A stretch of DNA of 47,012 bases. Origin: Alistipes sp. Lineage in GTDB: Bacteria > Bacteroidota > Bacteroidia > Bacteroidales > Rikenellaceae. Under the pieces are notes generated by a model. The model worked only from the letters and a program-made list of their open reading frames with translations. It was not told the origin of the DNA and did no database searches. The stretch is taken from positions 1-47,012 of the forward strand of contig JAGBWD010000020.1 of NCBI GenBank assembly GCA_017629985.1. The letters are read 5' to 3'. Positions 24,347 to 33,086 of the stretch are shown here, piece after piece (the stretch's first letter is position 1; each line of letters starts with the position of its first letter). Made by a program: the position numbers and the translations under genes.

Positions 24347-26284
24347 GTGATTTCATTAGATAACCTTACCATAAGCTACGGAGGCTGGACACTTTTTGAC
24401 GGCATCTCGTTCATGATTAACCCTAAAGACCGCATAGGACTTGTGGGAAAGAACGGAGCAGGCAAGACTACCCTCCTACGCGTGATAACCGGAGAACAGC
24501 AACCTACCGAGGGTGCTGTCACCATAAATGGAGAGTGCAGCATAGGCTACCTTCCACAGCAGATGCGTGTTGCCGACACCACAACCCTTGTTGCGGAGAC
24601 AGCAAAAGCCTTCGAGGAGGTGTTACGCATCGAGGCTGAGATAGAACATCTCACATCGGAGATAGCATCACGCACCGACTATGAGAGTGCCGATTATGCA
24701 GAGCTGATACATAAATTGAGCGTAGCCAACGACCGCTATCATATCCTTGGTGGTGATACGCGCGAAGCAGATATAGAGCGCACCCTACTAGGTTTAGGTT
24801 TCAAACGTACAGATTTCGAGCGCCCCACAAAGGAGTTCTCGGGAGGATGGCGCATGCGTATTGAGCTAGCAAAGCTCCTCCTGAAGCGACCATCGATATT
24901 TCTACTCGATGAGCCTACCAACCACCTAGATATCGAGAGTATCCAGTGGCTTGAGGAGTATCTCAAGAACTACAATGGCGCGGTGCTGCTCATCTCGCAC
25001 GACAGGGCATTTCTCGACAATGTCACAACACGCACCATAGAGCTTTCGCTAGGTAAGGTATACGACTACAAGGTTCCATACTCGAAGTTTGTGGTATTGC
25101 GTGCCGAGCGCCGCGAGCAGCAGATGGCGGCATACGAAAACCAGCAGCGTCTGATTGAAAAGACCGAGGAGTTTATCGAGAAGTTCCGCTACAAGCCCAC
25201 GAAGAGCAACCAGGTGCAGTCACGCGTAAAGCAGCTCGAAAAGCTAGAACGCATAGAGGTTGATGAGGAGGATTTATCGCGCCTAAACATCAAGTTTCCC
25301 CCTGCGCCACGCTCGGGGCAGATTGTTGCAGATGTTAAGGATGTGGGTAAGGCCTTCGGCGAAAAACGTATCTTCAGGGGTGCAGAATTTACCATCGAGC
25401 GCGGACAAAAGATTGCCCTTGTAGGTCGCAATGGCGAGGGAAAGACAACCTTTGCACGTATGCTAATCAGCGAACTAGAGCCTACCGAGGGAGAGATAAA
25501 GATTGGTGCAAATGTGAATATAGGCTACTACGCACAGAATCAGGATGACTTGATGGATGGTGAGTTTACGGTATTCGACACCCTAGATAGAGTAGCCATT
25601 GGCGATGTGCGCACACGACTACGCGACATCCTTGGTGCCTTCCTATTTAGAGGTGAGGATATCGACAAGAAGGTTAAGGTGCTGTCGGGTGGTGAGCGTT
25701 CACGATTGGCCATGGCACGTCTTATGCTCGAGCCATACAATCTCCTTGTCCTTGATGAGCCTACAAACCATATGGATATGCGCTCCAAAGATATCCTCAA
25801 GAGTGCCTTGCAGAAGTACGATGGCACTGTGGTTGTGGTATCCCACGACCGAGAGTTCTTGGATGGTCTTGTAGATCGCATATATGAGTTTCGCGATGGT
25901 GGCGTAAGGGAGTATCTCGGCGATATATGGTACTTCTTGGAGAAGCGCAAATTAGAGTCGCTACAAGAGATAGAGCGACACGAGAAGCCTACTACGCAGA
26001 GTACAAAAACCGCGGATACATCAACCACAGGAAAACTCTCCTACGAGCAGAAAAAGGAGCAGGAGAAGCTCATCCGAAGATTGCGCAAAGCGGTGGAGGG
26101 CATAGAGGAGGAGCTAGCAAAGGTGGAGAAGGAGATTGCTGCGTATGATGCTCGCTTCGCCGTGGCCACAGAGTATAATGCCGAGGATTACAACAAATAT
26201 AACGCTCTGAAGGAGCAGTATGACCATCTTATGCACGAATGGGAGAAGGCATCCTACGAGTTGGAGATAACCGAACAAAGTTAA
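24347..26284 (+). CDS. ABC-F family ATPase (translation factor type)
   Basis: A 645-residue soluble protein with two ABC ATPase domains and no membrane segment, as in ABC-F proteins that act on the ribosome. The start is GTG at 24347, which gives the expected MISLDNLTISYGG N-terminus. First domain: Walker A GKNGAGKTT (about 34-42), signature FSGGW, Walker B IFLLDEPTNHLD. A charged helical linker of the P-site tRNA-interaction type follows. Second domain: GRNGEGKTT (about 361-369), LSGGE and LLVLDEPTNHMD. The C-terminus (about 560-645) is a charged coiled coil. Closest type is the Uup/YheS-like housekeeping group; a resistance role cannot be excluded. It ends 8 bp before the methylase gene. 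Confidence 0.92.
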   Translation: MISLDNLTISYGGWTLFDGISFMINPKDRIGLVGKNGAGKTTLLRVITGEQQPTEGAVTINGECSIGYLPQQMRVADTTTLVAETAKAFEEVLRIEAEIEHLTSEIASRTDYESADYAELIHKLSVANDRYHILGGDTREADIERTLLGLGFKRTDFERPTKEFSGGWRMRIELAKLLLKRPSIFLLDEPTNHLDIESIQWLEEYLKNYNGAVLLISHDRAFLDNVTTRTIELSLGKVYDYKVPYSKFVVLRAERREQQMAAYENQQRLIEKTEEFIEKFRYKPTKSNQVQSRVKQLEKLERIEVDEEDLSRLNIKFPPAPRSGQIVADVKDVGKAFGEKRIFRGAEFTIERGQKIALVGRNGEGKTTFARMLISELEPTEGEIKIGANVNIGYYAQNQDDLMDGEFTVFDTLDRVAIGDVRTRLRDILGAFLFRGEDIDKKVKVLSGGERSRLAMARLMLEPYNLLVLDEPTNHMDMRSKDILKSALQKYDGTVVVVSHDREFLDGLVDRIYEFRDGGVREYLGDIWYFLEKRKLESLQEIERHEKPTTQSTKTADTSTTGKLSYEQKKEQEKLIRRLRKAVEGIEEELAKVEKEIAAYDARFAVATEYNAEDYNKYNALKEQYDHLMHEWEKASYELEITEQS

Positions 26285-26292
26285 AAAAAGAT

Positions 26293-27030
26293 ATGGAGAA
26301 GGAGAATATTATTTTTGGTATTCGCCCTGTTGCCGAGGCTATTGAGGCACGCAAACAGATAGAGCGAATATATATTAAGAAGGGTGCTGAAGGTGCGCTT
26401 ATGAACGACCTTAAGGATCTTATGGCACGTCACCATCTTCGTTGGCAGGAGGTGCCTATCGAGAAGCTAAATCGCCTAACACGTGGTAACCATCAAGGCG
26501 TAGTGGCACAGACCGCAGCTATCGACTACGTCTCGGTAGAGGATATCTTGGAGCGTGTGCCAGAGGATGAGACACCACTCATCGTGGTATTTGACGGTGT
26601 TACGGATGTTCGCAACTTTGGCGGTATAGCGCGTTCTGCAGAGTGTGCAGGAGCTCACGGCCTTATCACACCGCTCAAGAACTCTGCACCTGTAAATGGT
26701 GATGCTATACGCTCTTCGGCGGGCGCACTACAGAACATCCCCGTATGTCGTGTAGGCTCTATTCGCAACACACTAAAGGCTCTGCAGGCTGATGGTTTCC
26801 AGGTTGTTGCAGCTACAGAGAAGAGCAATAAGCTACTCTACGATGCAGACCTTCGCAAGCCTACGGTAATTGTCATGGGCGCCGAGGATAAGGGTATCTC
26901 AAAGGAGGTTTTAAAGCTCTGTGATGAGCAGCTGGCAATTCCTCTTATCGGTCGCACAGAGTCGTTAAACGTATCTGCCGCAGCGGCAATTATGCTCTTT
27001 GAGGTGGTACGTCAGCGTATTGGCGACTAG
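26293..27030 (+). CDS. rlmB: 23S rRNA (guanosine-2'-O-)-methyltransferase RlmB-like, TrmH/SpoU family
   Basis: A 245-residue SPOUT-family RNA 2'-O-ribose methylase. I start it at the ATG at 26293 (MEKENIIFGIRPVAEAI), because the longer frame would overlap the ABC-F gene and add atypical residues. The N-terminal substrate-binding domain (about 1-80) is followed by the SPOUT knot: FDGVTDVRNFGGIARSAECAG, VMGAEDKGIS and IPLIGRTESLNVSAAAAI, the three TrmH motifs. RlmB modifies G2251 in E. coli; the exact target here is inferred. It is 8 bp after the ABC-F gene and 6 bp before the YgjP-like gene. Confidence 0.92.
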   Translation: MEKENIIFGIRPVAEAIEARKQIERIYIKKGAEGALMNDLKDLMARHHLRWQEVPIEKLNRLTRGNHQGVVAQTAAIDYVSVEDILERVPEDETPLIVVFDGVTDVRNFGGIARSAECAGAHGLITPLKNSAPVNGDAIRSSAGALQNIPVCRVGSIRNTLKALQADGFQVVAATEKSNKLLYDADLRKPTVIVMGAEDKGISKEVLKLCDEQLAIPLIGRTESLNVSAAAAIMLFEVVRQRIGD

Positions 27031-27036
27031 GGATAT

Positions 27037-27600
27037 ATGACCATCATAAAACATAGACTAGGAGATATAGAGTGTGTGCGATCACTTCGCACACGCTCTA
27101 TTCGTCTTAAGGTGTGCAGTGATGGCTCACTACGTGTTACATATCCCATCTTTTCATCACGAGTAAAGGCCATAGCATTTGTGGAGAGCAAGGAGAGATG
27201 GATAATAGCCACACGCAGACGTCTAGAGCAGCATCACGCAACATCGCCCACAATCACTGTTGAGGAGGTGGAGAGGCTACGCGAGGAGGCACATAAGGCT
27301 CTCCCACCACTTGTCGCGGAGCTGGCCTCACGACATGGCTTTTGCTACACCTCGCTTCGCATCTCTTCGGCACATACACGCTGGGGGTCGTGCAGCGGCA
27401 ATAACGGCATCTCCCTATCACTATTTTTGATGCTTCTGCCCGACTACCTTCGCGAATTTGTAATCCTCCATGAGCTGTGTCACACGCATCATCATAACCA
27501 CTCTGCACCATTTCACACGCTCCTTAACTCACTCACAGAGGGTAGAGAAAAGGCCCTCAACAAGGAGTTGAAGGCCTATCGTATTCCACGTATCGTATAA
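27037..27600 (+). CDS. YgjP-like (DUF45) zinc metallopeptidase-type protein
   Basis: A 187-residue protein of the YgjP/DUF45 family, related in fold to M48-type minigluzincins. SSAHTRWGSCS precedes the zinc site HELCH (about 145-149), with a further His in HHHNHSAPFH about 10 residues on. No signal peptide is seen, so it is cytoplasmic. The family's substrate is not established. It is the last gene of the rpe-led cluster and its stop codon directly abuts the convergent ispE stop codon, with no room for a terminator between them. Confidence 0.88.
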   Translation: MTIIKHRLGDIECVRSLRTRSIRLKVCSDGSLRVTYPIFSSRVKAIAFVESKERWIIATRRRLEQHHATSPTITVEEVERLREEAHKALPPLVAELASRHGFCYTSLRISSAHTRWGSCSGNNGISLSLFLMLLPDYLREFVILHELCHTHHHNHSAPFHTLLNSLTEGREKALNKELKAYRIPRIV

Positions 27601-28410
27601 CTAGGCTAGCTGCTCGATGTGAACAAAGAGATTTGTCGCAGATATCTCGGGGCGACTCTCAAACAGCCCAAATAGCGCAGAGCCAGAGCCAGACATCGAG
27701 GCGTAGATAGCACCCATAGCCAGCAGCCACTCCTTTAGTTTGGCGATGTCGCTATGTGCTGCAAAGATATGTGGCTCAAAATCATTTACAACCCTACCCT
27801 GCCACTCCGCAACAGGTCGCTTCAGCAACTCCATGAGAGGTGTTTCGGGGATACGGGGCTTCACACCGCGGTATGCCTCTGCCGTAGAGACACCCTCGTC
27901 AGGCTTTACGACAACGAGCCACAGGCCCTTCAAATCTATATCCACAGGCGACATAATCTCTCCCCTACCCTCACAAAGCATGGGTCGGTTATATACAAAA
28001 TATGGAGTGTCGCTACCCAGCTCTGCGGCGAGTGCCGCTAACGTAGGCTTGTCTAACCCAAGGTTATATAGCTCATTTATCGCCATGATTACCGCCGTAG
28101 CATCAGAAGAGCCTCCACCAAGGCCTGCGCCATAAGGCACACGCTTATCAAGAGATATAGCTACGCCACCTACGCCATAACGCTCCTGCATAAGGCGTGC
28201 GGCACGCACACAGAGGTTTTTATCCTCGGGACAATCAATCGCTATACCCGAGCTACTAAACACCACGCCACAAGCAATAGGCTCCACATCGAGCGTATCG
28301 TAAAGTTCGCGCACAGGAAGCATAACACTCTCCAGGTCGTGATAGCCACTATCTCTACGGCGAAGAATATTGAGGCCGAGGTTTATCTTGCAATTAGCCT
28401 TTAAGCGCAT
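27601..28410 (-). CDS. ispE: 4-diphosphocytidyl-2-C-methyl-D-erythritol kinase
   Basis: A 269-residue GHMP-family kinase that phosphorylates CDP-methylerythritol in the MEP isoprenoid pathway. The N-terminal KANCKINLGLNI with its catalytic Lys, the ATP loop PYGAGLGGGSSDA (about 91-103) and the C-terminal MSGSGSALFGLF are all present. It is 11 bp after the zinc-ribbon membrane protein gene and probably shares its promoter. Confidence 0.95.
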   Translation of the reverse strand: MRLKANCKINLGLNILRRRDSGYHDLESVMLPVRELYDTLDVEPIACGVVFSSSGIAIDCPEDKNLCVRAARLMQERYGVGGVAISLDKRVPYGAGLGGGSSDATAVIMAINELYNLGLDKPTLAALAAELGSDTPYFVYNRPMLCEGRGEIMSPVDIDLKGLWLVVVKPDEGVSTAEAYRGVKPRIPETPLMELLKRPVAEWQGRVVNDFEPHIFAAHSDIAKLKEWLLAMGAIYASMSGSGSALFGLFESRPEISATNLFVHIEQLA

Positions 28411-28421
28411 AATCTACCTCA

Positions 28422-28790
28422 TTAAGCAAAAACGACAGACAATATCGCGATTAAGAAGACAAAGCATAAAATGCCTAGGAGAATCCACAACGGTATTTTC
28501 GCCCACAGGATGGATGTTTTACCATAATGTCTAGCCGAAAAATCATCTCCACTACACCAACTAGAGTCCGACTTTAGACAATAGATGATTGACACCAATC
28601 CAAAGGGCCAACAGAAAATAAGCGAAATAATGCTCCATGCAATGCTATTGTATGGATTCTCACCTCGAGTTCTATTTTGGGTTGAGTTTTTATGGTTTAA
28701 CTCATCCTCGAGCTGATAGCCACAATGAGGACATACGTTAATGGTAGATGCTACAAGGCCACCACACTCTGGACAATTACGTGCTGCCAT
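28422..28790 (-). CDS. Zinc-ribbon plus CD225/dispanin-like membrane protein
   Basis: A 122-residue protein of unknown function. Residues 5-23 form a zinc ribbon, CPEC-x12-CPHC. A polar linker follows, then a CD225/dispanin-like region: NSIAWSIISLIFCWPFGLVSIIYCLKS as a first hydrophobic segment, a short loop, and a second helix (about 97-120). Bacterial CD225 proteins are poorly characterised. The cytoplasmic N-terminal ribbon would place a metal site at the membrane surface. Upstream is a TATCTTTG box; downstream, ispE follows after 11 bp. Confidence 0.75.
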   Translation of the reverse strand: MAARNCPECGGLVASTINVCPHCGYQLEDELNHKNSTQNRTRGENPYNSIAWSIISLIFCWPFGLVSIIYCLKSDSSWCSGDDFSARHYGKTSILWAKIPLWILLGILCFVFLIAILSVVFA

Positions 28791-28814
28791 AACTATTAAT
28801 TATTTGGTTTATTA

Positions 28815-28822
28815 CAAAGATA
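28815..28822 (-). promoter_or_regulatory. Promoter -7 element for the zinc-ribbon protein and ispE
   Basis: The minus strand reads TATCTTTG, 24 bp before the ATG at 28790. No clear -33 TTTG at the right distance. Confidence 0.55.
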
Positions 28823-28902
28823 GCAAAAATTTCACTTTTCTATCATCATCATATAATATTTATATTATTGTGTGTCGCGAGGTTAAAGAAATAGCTAAAA
28901 TA

Positions 28903-28934
28903 TTTGGAAAAATAGATTGGTTTATGTATCTTTG
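28903..28934 (+). promoter_or_regulatory. Strong promoter of the 93-residue protein gene
   Basis: TTTG (28903-28906), 20 nt, TATCTTTG (28927-28934): full consensus with ideal spacing, 33 bp before the ATG at 28968. Confidence 0.87.
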
Positions 28935-28967
28935 CATTAATGTAAAATAATTTAAACCTGAAATATT

Positions 28968-29249
28968 ATGGCAAATTTAAGATTTTTGAAGAAGGAGATT
29001 GACTACCGTTTGGAGGAGTTCGCATTTGATTGCCACATGGCTATCTTTGTTCAGCCAAATAAGGAGGAGGCTATTGTTGAGTTGATGTCTCGTGGCGTGG
29101 AGCTTCGCAACGCTCTTTACCATAAGGCTAACAACCCTGCAGAGCCAAAGAATCGCTCTCTTACAAAGAAGCACTACGCAGCATTGCGCCGCGATATGGA
29201 TGCTAGCTTCGAGACTCTCTTCGGCGATTTGGCAGAGGCGTGCAAGTAA
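28968..29249 (+). CDS. Conserved-looking 93-residue cytoplasmic protein of unknown function
   Basis: I do not recognise a characterised family. The protein is highly charged, predicted mostly alpha-helical, with no signal peptide or membrane segment. Its N-terminal part carries FLKKEIDYRLEEFAFDCHMAIF. A Lys/Arg-rich middle (KNRSLTKKHYAALRRD) precedes an acidic helical end. It stands alone between a full-consensus promoter and an excellent terminator, so it is a separate, probably strongly expressed transcript. I suspect a Bacteroidales-restricted family, but this is memory and context only. Confidence 0.8.
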   Translation: MANLRFLKKEIDYRLEEFAFDCHMAIFVQPNKEEAIVELMSRGVELRNALYHKANNPAEPKNRSLTKKHYAALRRDMDASFETLFGDLAEACK

Positions 29250-29276
29250 TTTAGGAGGCATACTTCTAACTATATG

Positions 29277-29312
29277 GGGATGACTAATTTAGATTAGTCG
29301 TCCCTATTTTTT
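29277..29312 (+). terminator. Terminator of the 93-residue protein gene
   Basis: A 12-bp stem with one G-T pair (29277-29288 with 29293-29304), 4-nt loop, followed by TA and six T. Confidence 0.88.
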
Positions 29313-29347
29313 ATATATGTATGTGCATGGGGAGAAGATAGCCAAAC

Positions 29348-29373
29348 AAAAAAAGTGGAGGTCATCCACTTTT
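29348..29373 (-). terminator. Terminator downstream of dnaA
   Basis: On the minus strand a perfect 9-bp stem AAAAGTGGA with its complement (29365-29373 with 29351-29359), 5-nt loop, and a run of T. It lies about 95 bp after the dnaA stop codon. A smaller TAGGTT/AACCTA hairpin lies between. Confidence 0.8.
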
Positions 29374-29467
29374 ATCTTGTAAATTATATGTATCTATATG
29401 TTAGATATCACTCCTCCTAATGGATAGGTTGCCACGAACCTACTTGCACACAGCACAGGGTATCGGA

Positions 29468-30868
29468 TTACTTGCCGAGGACAAGCTTCTCAATCTCCTC
29501 TATCTGTGTCTTAAACGACTTATCAGTATCCATCATATCTGCCACAGCCTTACAGCTATGAAGCACCGTAGCGTGGTTACGACCACCGATTGACGAGCCT
29601 ATGACAGTCAATGGAGCCTTGGTATGCTGCTTTGCAAGATACATGGCTACCTGACGAGCCTGTGCCACATCGCGAGTACGTTTTGCAGAGTTAAAGGTCT
29701 CCTCATTGATATTATAGTACTCACACACAGTACGCACTATATGCTCTATGGTTATCTCTCGCTGTGTCAATTTAACATACACCTTGAGGATATCCTTCGC
29801 AAGCGAAATGGTAATCTTTCGACCTAGGAACGAAGCATTGGCGATGAGTGACGACAATGCACCCTCTATCTCACGCACATTTGCCGAGATATTATCTGCA
29901 AGATACGACACCACCTCCTCGGGGATATTTGCACCAAGACGCTGCGCCTTGGCACGTATAATCTTTATCTTTGTCTCGTAGTCTGGCACATTAAGCTGCG
30001 CAGAGAGGCCCCACTTGAAGCGTGTCAAGAGTCGCTGCTCGATATCCTTAAGCTCTACAGGGGGTTTATCAGAGGTAAGAATAAGCTGCTTACCAGCCAA
30101 CTGAAGGTGATTAAAGATATTAAAGAAGGCGTTTTGTGTTCCTGTCTTTCCTGTAAGCTCCTGGATGTCGTCAATGATAAGCACATCGACCATCTGATAG
30201 AAGTGGATAAAGTCGGTAATCTCTCCATTCTTATACGCAGTCTGGAACTGTGCCTGAAACTTATTCATCGAGACATACAACACCTGAAGCTCGGGATGAC
30301 GCTGGCGAACCTCATGACCAATAGCCTGCACAACGTGTGTCTTGCCAAGTCCCGAGTCACCATAGATATACAAGGGATTGAAGGCATTGTTACCTGGCGA
30401 TACGGCGATAGCCATACCTGCAGAACGCGCCAAGCGGTTACACTCTCCCTCGATGTGATTATCAAAGGTATAGTTAGGATTTAGCTGTGGGTCAAACATA
30501 ATACGGCGAAGACCTGGAATCACAAAAGGATTCTTGATGTTCGTGGTATCTGTAGGCTTTGTGAATTGCGGAACTGGAGAGCTGGTTGCTTCAACACTCT
30601 GCTGCTGCGACTTACGTGGCACAGCATAATGTAGCTGTGTATCAGCGCCATACAGCTCCGAAATTATAGGACGTAGATGATGAAGATAGCGCTTCTCGAT
30701 GCTGGCAACAAAGCTCTCATTAGGCACACGGAGACGGAGGTTCGACCCATCGAAACCGATAGGCCATATAGGCTTAAACCACTTCGCAAACTCCTCCTCC
30801 GTAATTGTGGATTTGAGTCTATCCAAGCAGTCCTGCCATACCTCATTATATCTCTCTGTCTGCATCAT
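29468..30868 (-). CDS. dnaA: Chromosomal replication initiator protein DnaA
   Basis: A 466-residue replication initiator (465 if the second Met is used). Domain I (about 1-85) includes TITEEEFAKWFKPIWPI. A short Gln/Ser/Thr-rich linker is domain II. The AAA+ domain III has Walker A GDSGLGKT (about 170-177) and Walker B VLIIDDIQEL. Domain IV ends with the DnaA-box-binding helix-turn-helix, including GSSIGGRNHATVLHS. It is alone in its transcription unit: dnaN, recF and gyrB are not adjacent, which is common in Bacteroidota. One consensus DnaA box lies about 190 bp upstream. Confidence 0.97.
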   Translation of the reverse strand: MMQTERYNEVWQDCLDRLKSTITEEEFAKWFKPIWPIGFDGSNLRLRVPNESFVASIEKRYLHHLRPIISELYGADTQLHYAVPRKSQQQSVEATSSPVPQFTKPTDTTNIKNPFVIPGLRRIMFDPQLNPNYTFDNHIEGECNRLARSAGMAIAVSPGNNAFNPLYIYGDSGLGKTHVVQAIGHEVRQRHPELQVLYVSMNKFQAQFQTAYKNGEITDFIHFYQMVDVLIIDDIQELTGKTGTQNAFFNIFNHLQLAGKQLILTSDKPPVELKDIEQRLLTRFKWGLSAQLNVPDYETKIKIIRAKAQRLGANIPEEVVSYLADNISANVREIEGALSSLIANASFLGRKITISLAKDILKVYVKLTQREITIEHIVRTVCEYYNINEETFNSAKRTRDVAQARQVAMYLAKQHTKAPLTVIGSSIGGRNHATVLHSCKAVADMMDTDKSFKTQIEEIEKLVLGK

Positions 30869-31053
30869 AAAATATTATCTTCTCTTTTCAAGCTTCAAAA
30901 AAAATGCTATCTTTGCCTCTACAAATAAGGCGACAAACCCCTAGAAACAGGCCTCCCACCTCTGTTTCAATAAGTTATGTTTCTCTACCTAATTTTCAGC
31001 TAAAATCACCCTAAACCATAGTTGTTGTTAAGGCGTTTTTGACATTGCAAATA

Positions 31054-31062
31054 TGTGGATAA
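31054..31062 (-). promoter_or_regulatory. Consensus DnaA box upstream of dnaA
   Basis: The minus strand reads TTATCCACA, identical to the consensus 9-mer. In many bacteria DnaA represses its own gene through such a box; that is inferred here. I did not find a cluster of further boxes nearby. Confidence 0.6.
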
Positions 31063-31183
31063 TTTTATTAAAATAATCCTAAAAAAGAGTTGCAAAATTC
31101 GTTTTTTTTAATAAGGCTTTTTCGCGGCATTTTCTGGCATAAAATTTAATTCATTGATACTATTATATTTTAGGAATTTTTAG

Positions 31184-31191
31184 TATATTTG
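31184..31191 (+). promoter_or_regulatory. Promoter -7 element for the phosphohexomutase gene
   Basis: TATATTTG matches TAnnTTTG, about 56 bp before the ATG at 31248. The -33 element is unclear. Confidence 0.5.
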
Positions 31192-31247
31192 CATAATACA
31201 AAATTTATATAGGAAATTTTCAAACCATAAATACTACTTATACTACT

Positions 31248-32993
31248 ATGGCAAATAATCTAGATCCACAGGTGCTATCTAAAGCACAAGCTTGGCTCGA
31301 TGGCAAGTATGATGAGGCTACCAAGGAACAGGTACGCCTACTAATTGAAAACAACCCTAATGAGCTAGTAGAGAGCTTCTACAAAGACCTAGAGTTTGGT
31401 ACTGGAGGTCTACGAGGTATTATGGGTGTCGGTACAAACCGCATGAATATTTACACCGTAGGCGCTGCTACCCAGGGACTTGCAAATTATCTAAAGCTAA
31501 ACTTTGCTGGCGAAGAGATTAAGGTTGCGATATCTCACGACAGCCGTAACAACTCGCGCATGTTTGCAGAGCGTGTAGCCGATATATTTGCATCAAACGG
31601 CTTCATCGTCTACCTCTTCGATGCTTTGCGTCCTACTCCAGAGTTGAGTTTTGCTATCCGCGAACTCGGATGTCAGTCGGGTGTTATGGTTACAGCATCA
31701 CACAACCCAAAGGAGTATAACGGCTACAAAGCATACTGGAATGATGGCTCACAGGTAACCTCACCACACGACGTAAATATCATCGCCGAGGTGCAGAAGG
31801 TGACAGACGTAGAGCAGGTGCTTACAGGCAAAAACCCAGAGAATATCCATATCCTTGGCGAGGAGTTTGACGAGCGCTACCTAGCAGCTATAAAGGCACT
31901 CTCTCTATCGCCAGAATCTGTTGCAAAATATAACGACATGAAGATTGTCTACACACCTCTCCACGGTGCTGGTGTGAAGCTTGTTCCACAGTCGTTGCGC
32001 AACTACGGTTTTAATAATATTATATGTGTGGAGGAGCAGATGGTTTTGGATGGTAACTTCCCTACTGTAGCATCGCCTAACCCCGAGGAGCGTAAGACAA
32101 TGGCTATGGCCATAGAGCTTGCCGAGAAGGAGGGTGCAGACTTTGCAATGGCTACAGACCCCGATGCTGACCGTCTTGGCGTTGCTCTACGCACAGGAAA
32201 GGGTGACTATGTACTTCTCAATGGTAACCAGACCCTTGTATTGTTGATGTGCTACCAGCTGACACGTTGGGCAGAGTTGGGCAAGATAACAGGTAAGGAG
32301 TTTGTCGTAAAGACTATCGTAACATCTATGATGCCTGACGCCGTAGCAGAGCATTTTGGCGTTAAGTGCTACAACTGTCTAACTGGCTTTAAGTACATCG
32401 CAAAGATTATCCGTGAGCAGGAGGGCAAGACAAAGTATATTGGTGGTGGTGAGGAGTCGTTTGGCTATCTCCCTGGAGACTACGTTCGCGACAAGGATGG
32501 CGTATCTGCAATAACCCTCGTTGCCGAGGCTGCAGCATGGGCTCGTGACACTATGGGCATCACACTTTATGAGTGGCTACAGCAGCTATATGTTAAGTTT
32601 GGCTTCTTCCGCGAGGGCTTGGTAAATGTTGTACGTAAGGGTAAGGATGGTGCAGCAGAGATTCAGCAGATGATGGTAGAGTTCCGCGCTAACCCTCCAA
32701 AGGCTTTGCTTGGCTCACCTATCGTGAAGATTCTCGACTATAAGACTCTTGAGGAGATTGATGTTAAGAGCGGCGAGCGCAAGCCTATAGAGGGCATTGA
32801 TGAGAAGAGCAACGTGCTTCAGTGGCTCACCGAGGATGGCACAAAGGTATCGGTACGTCCTTCAGGCACCGAGCCAAAGATTAAGTTCTACTTTGGTGTA
32901 AAGGCAAAGTTGGAGTCTGTGGATAAGTTTGACGAGACCCTAGCAGCTCTCGATGCGAAGATTGAGGCTCTAGCAAAGGAGTTAAACTTGTAA
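31248..32993 (+). CDS. Phospho-sugar mutase (phosphoglucomutase/phosphomannomutase family)
   Basis: A 581-residue alpha-D-phosphohexomutase that moves phosphate between C1 and C6 of glucose and/or mannose. The four domain motifs are present: the catalytic phosphoserine loop TASHNPKEYNGYK, the metal loop DPDADR, the sugar-binding GGEESFG and the phosphate-binding RPSGTEPKIKFYF. The length matches the long PgcA-type subgroup common in Bacteroidota. Substrate preference cannot be fixed from sequence. It is monocistronic, with its own terminator. Confidence 0.94.
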   Translation: MANNLDPQVLSKAQAWLDGKYDEATKEQVRLLIENNPNELVESFYKDLEFGTGGLRGIMGVGTNRMNIYTVGAATQGLANYLKLNFAGEEIKVAISHDSRNNSRMFAERVADIFASNGFIVYLFDALRPTPELSFAIRELGCQSGVMVTASHNPKEYNGYKAYWNDGSQVTSPHDVNIIAEVQKVTDVEQVLTGKNPENIHILGEEFDERYLAAIKALSLSPESVAKYNDMKIVYTPLHGAGVKLVPQSLRNYGFNNIICVEEQMVLDGNFPTVASPNPEERKTMAMAIELAEKEGADFAMATDPDADRLGVALRTGKGDYVLLNGNQTLVLLMCYQLTRWAELGKITGKEFVVKTIVTSMMPDAVAEHFGVKCYNCLTGFKYIAKIIREQEGKTKYIGGGEESFGYLPGDYVRDKDGVSAITLVAEAAAWARDTMGITLYEWLQQLYVKFGFFREGLVNVVRKGKDGAAEIQQMMVEFRANPPKALLGSPIVKILDYKTLEEIDVKSGERKPIEGIDEKSNVLQWLTEDGTKVSVRPSGTEPKIKFYFGVKAKLESVDKFDETLAALDAKIEALAKELNL

Positions 32994-33013
32994 TACCTAT
33001 ATATAATAAATAG

Positions 33014-33047
33014 TAATGGGTGCCTTGCGGGCACCCATTATTGTTTT
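33014..33047 (+). terminator. Terminator of the phosphohexomutase gene
   Basis: A perfect 11-bp stem (33014-33024 with 33030-33040) with loop TTGCG, then TTGTTTT. It lies between convergent genes and may also serve the phosphate transporter on the minus strand. Confidence 0.88.
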
Positions 33048-33086
33048 ACCGACCAAGGATAGAGGCCTCCCCTCGCCACACTGAAA

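Larger units (their letters stand above)
30869..31247. other. AT-rich intergenic region between dnaA and the mutase gene
   Basis: 379 bp without a gene. It contains one consensus DnaA box (31054-31062), several A/T runs such as the eight-T run near 31106, a short GAAACAG/CTGTTTC stem-loop near 30945-30970, a plus-strand TATCTTTG box at 30908-30915 and a TATATTTG box at 31184-31191. A single perfect box is too little to call a replication origin. I saw no small ORF or clear RNA. Confidence 0.6.

Noticed and set aside
26239-26292. 18-residue N-terminal extension of the RlmB-like methylase
   Set aside because: It overlaps the end of the ABC-F gene; MEKENIIFGIRPV at 26293 is the family start.
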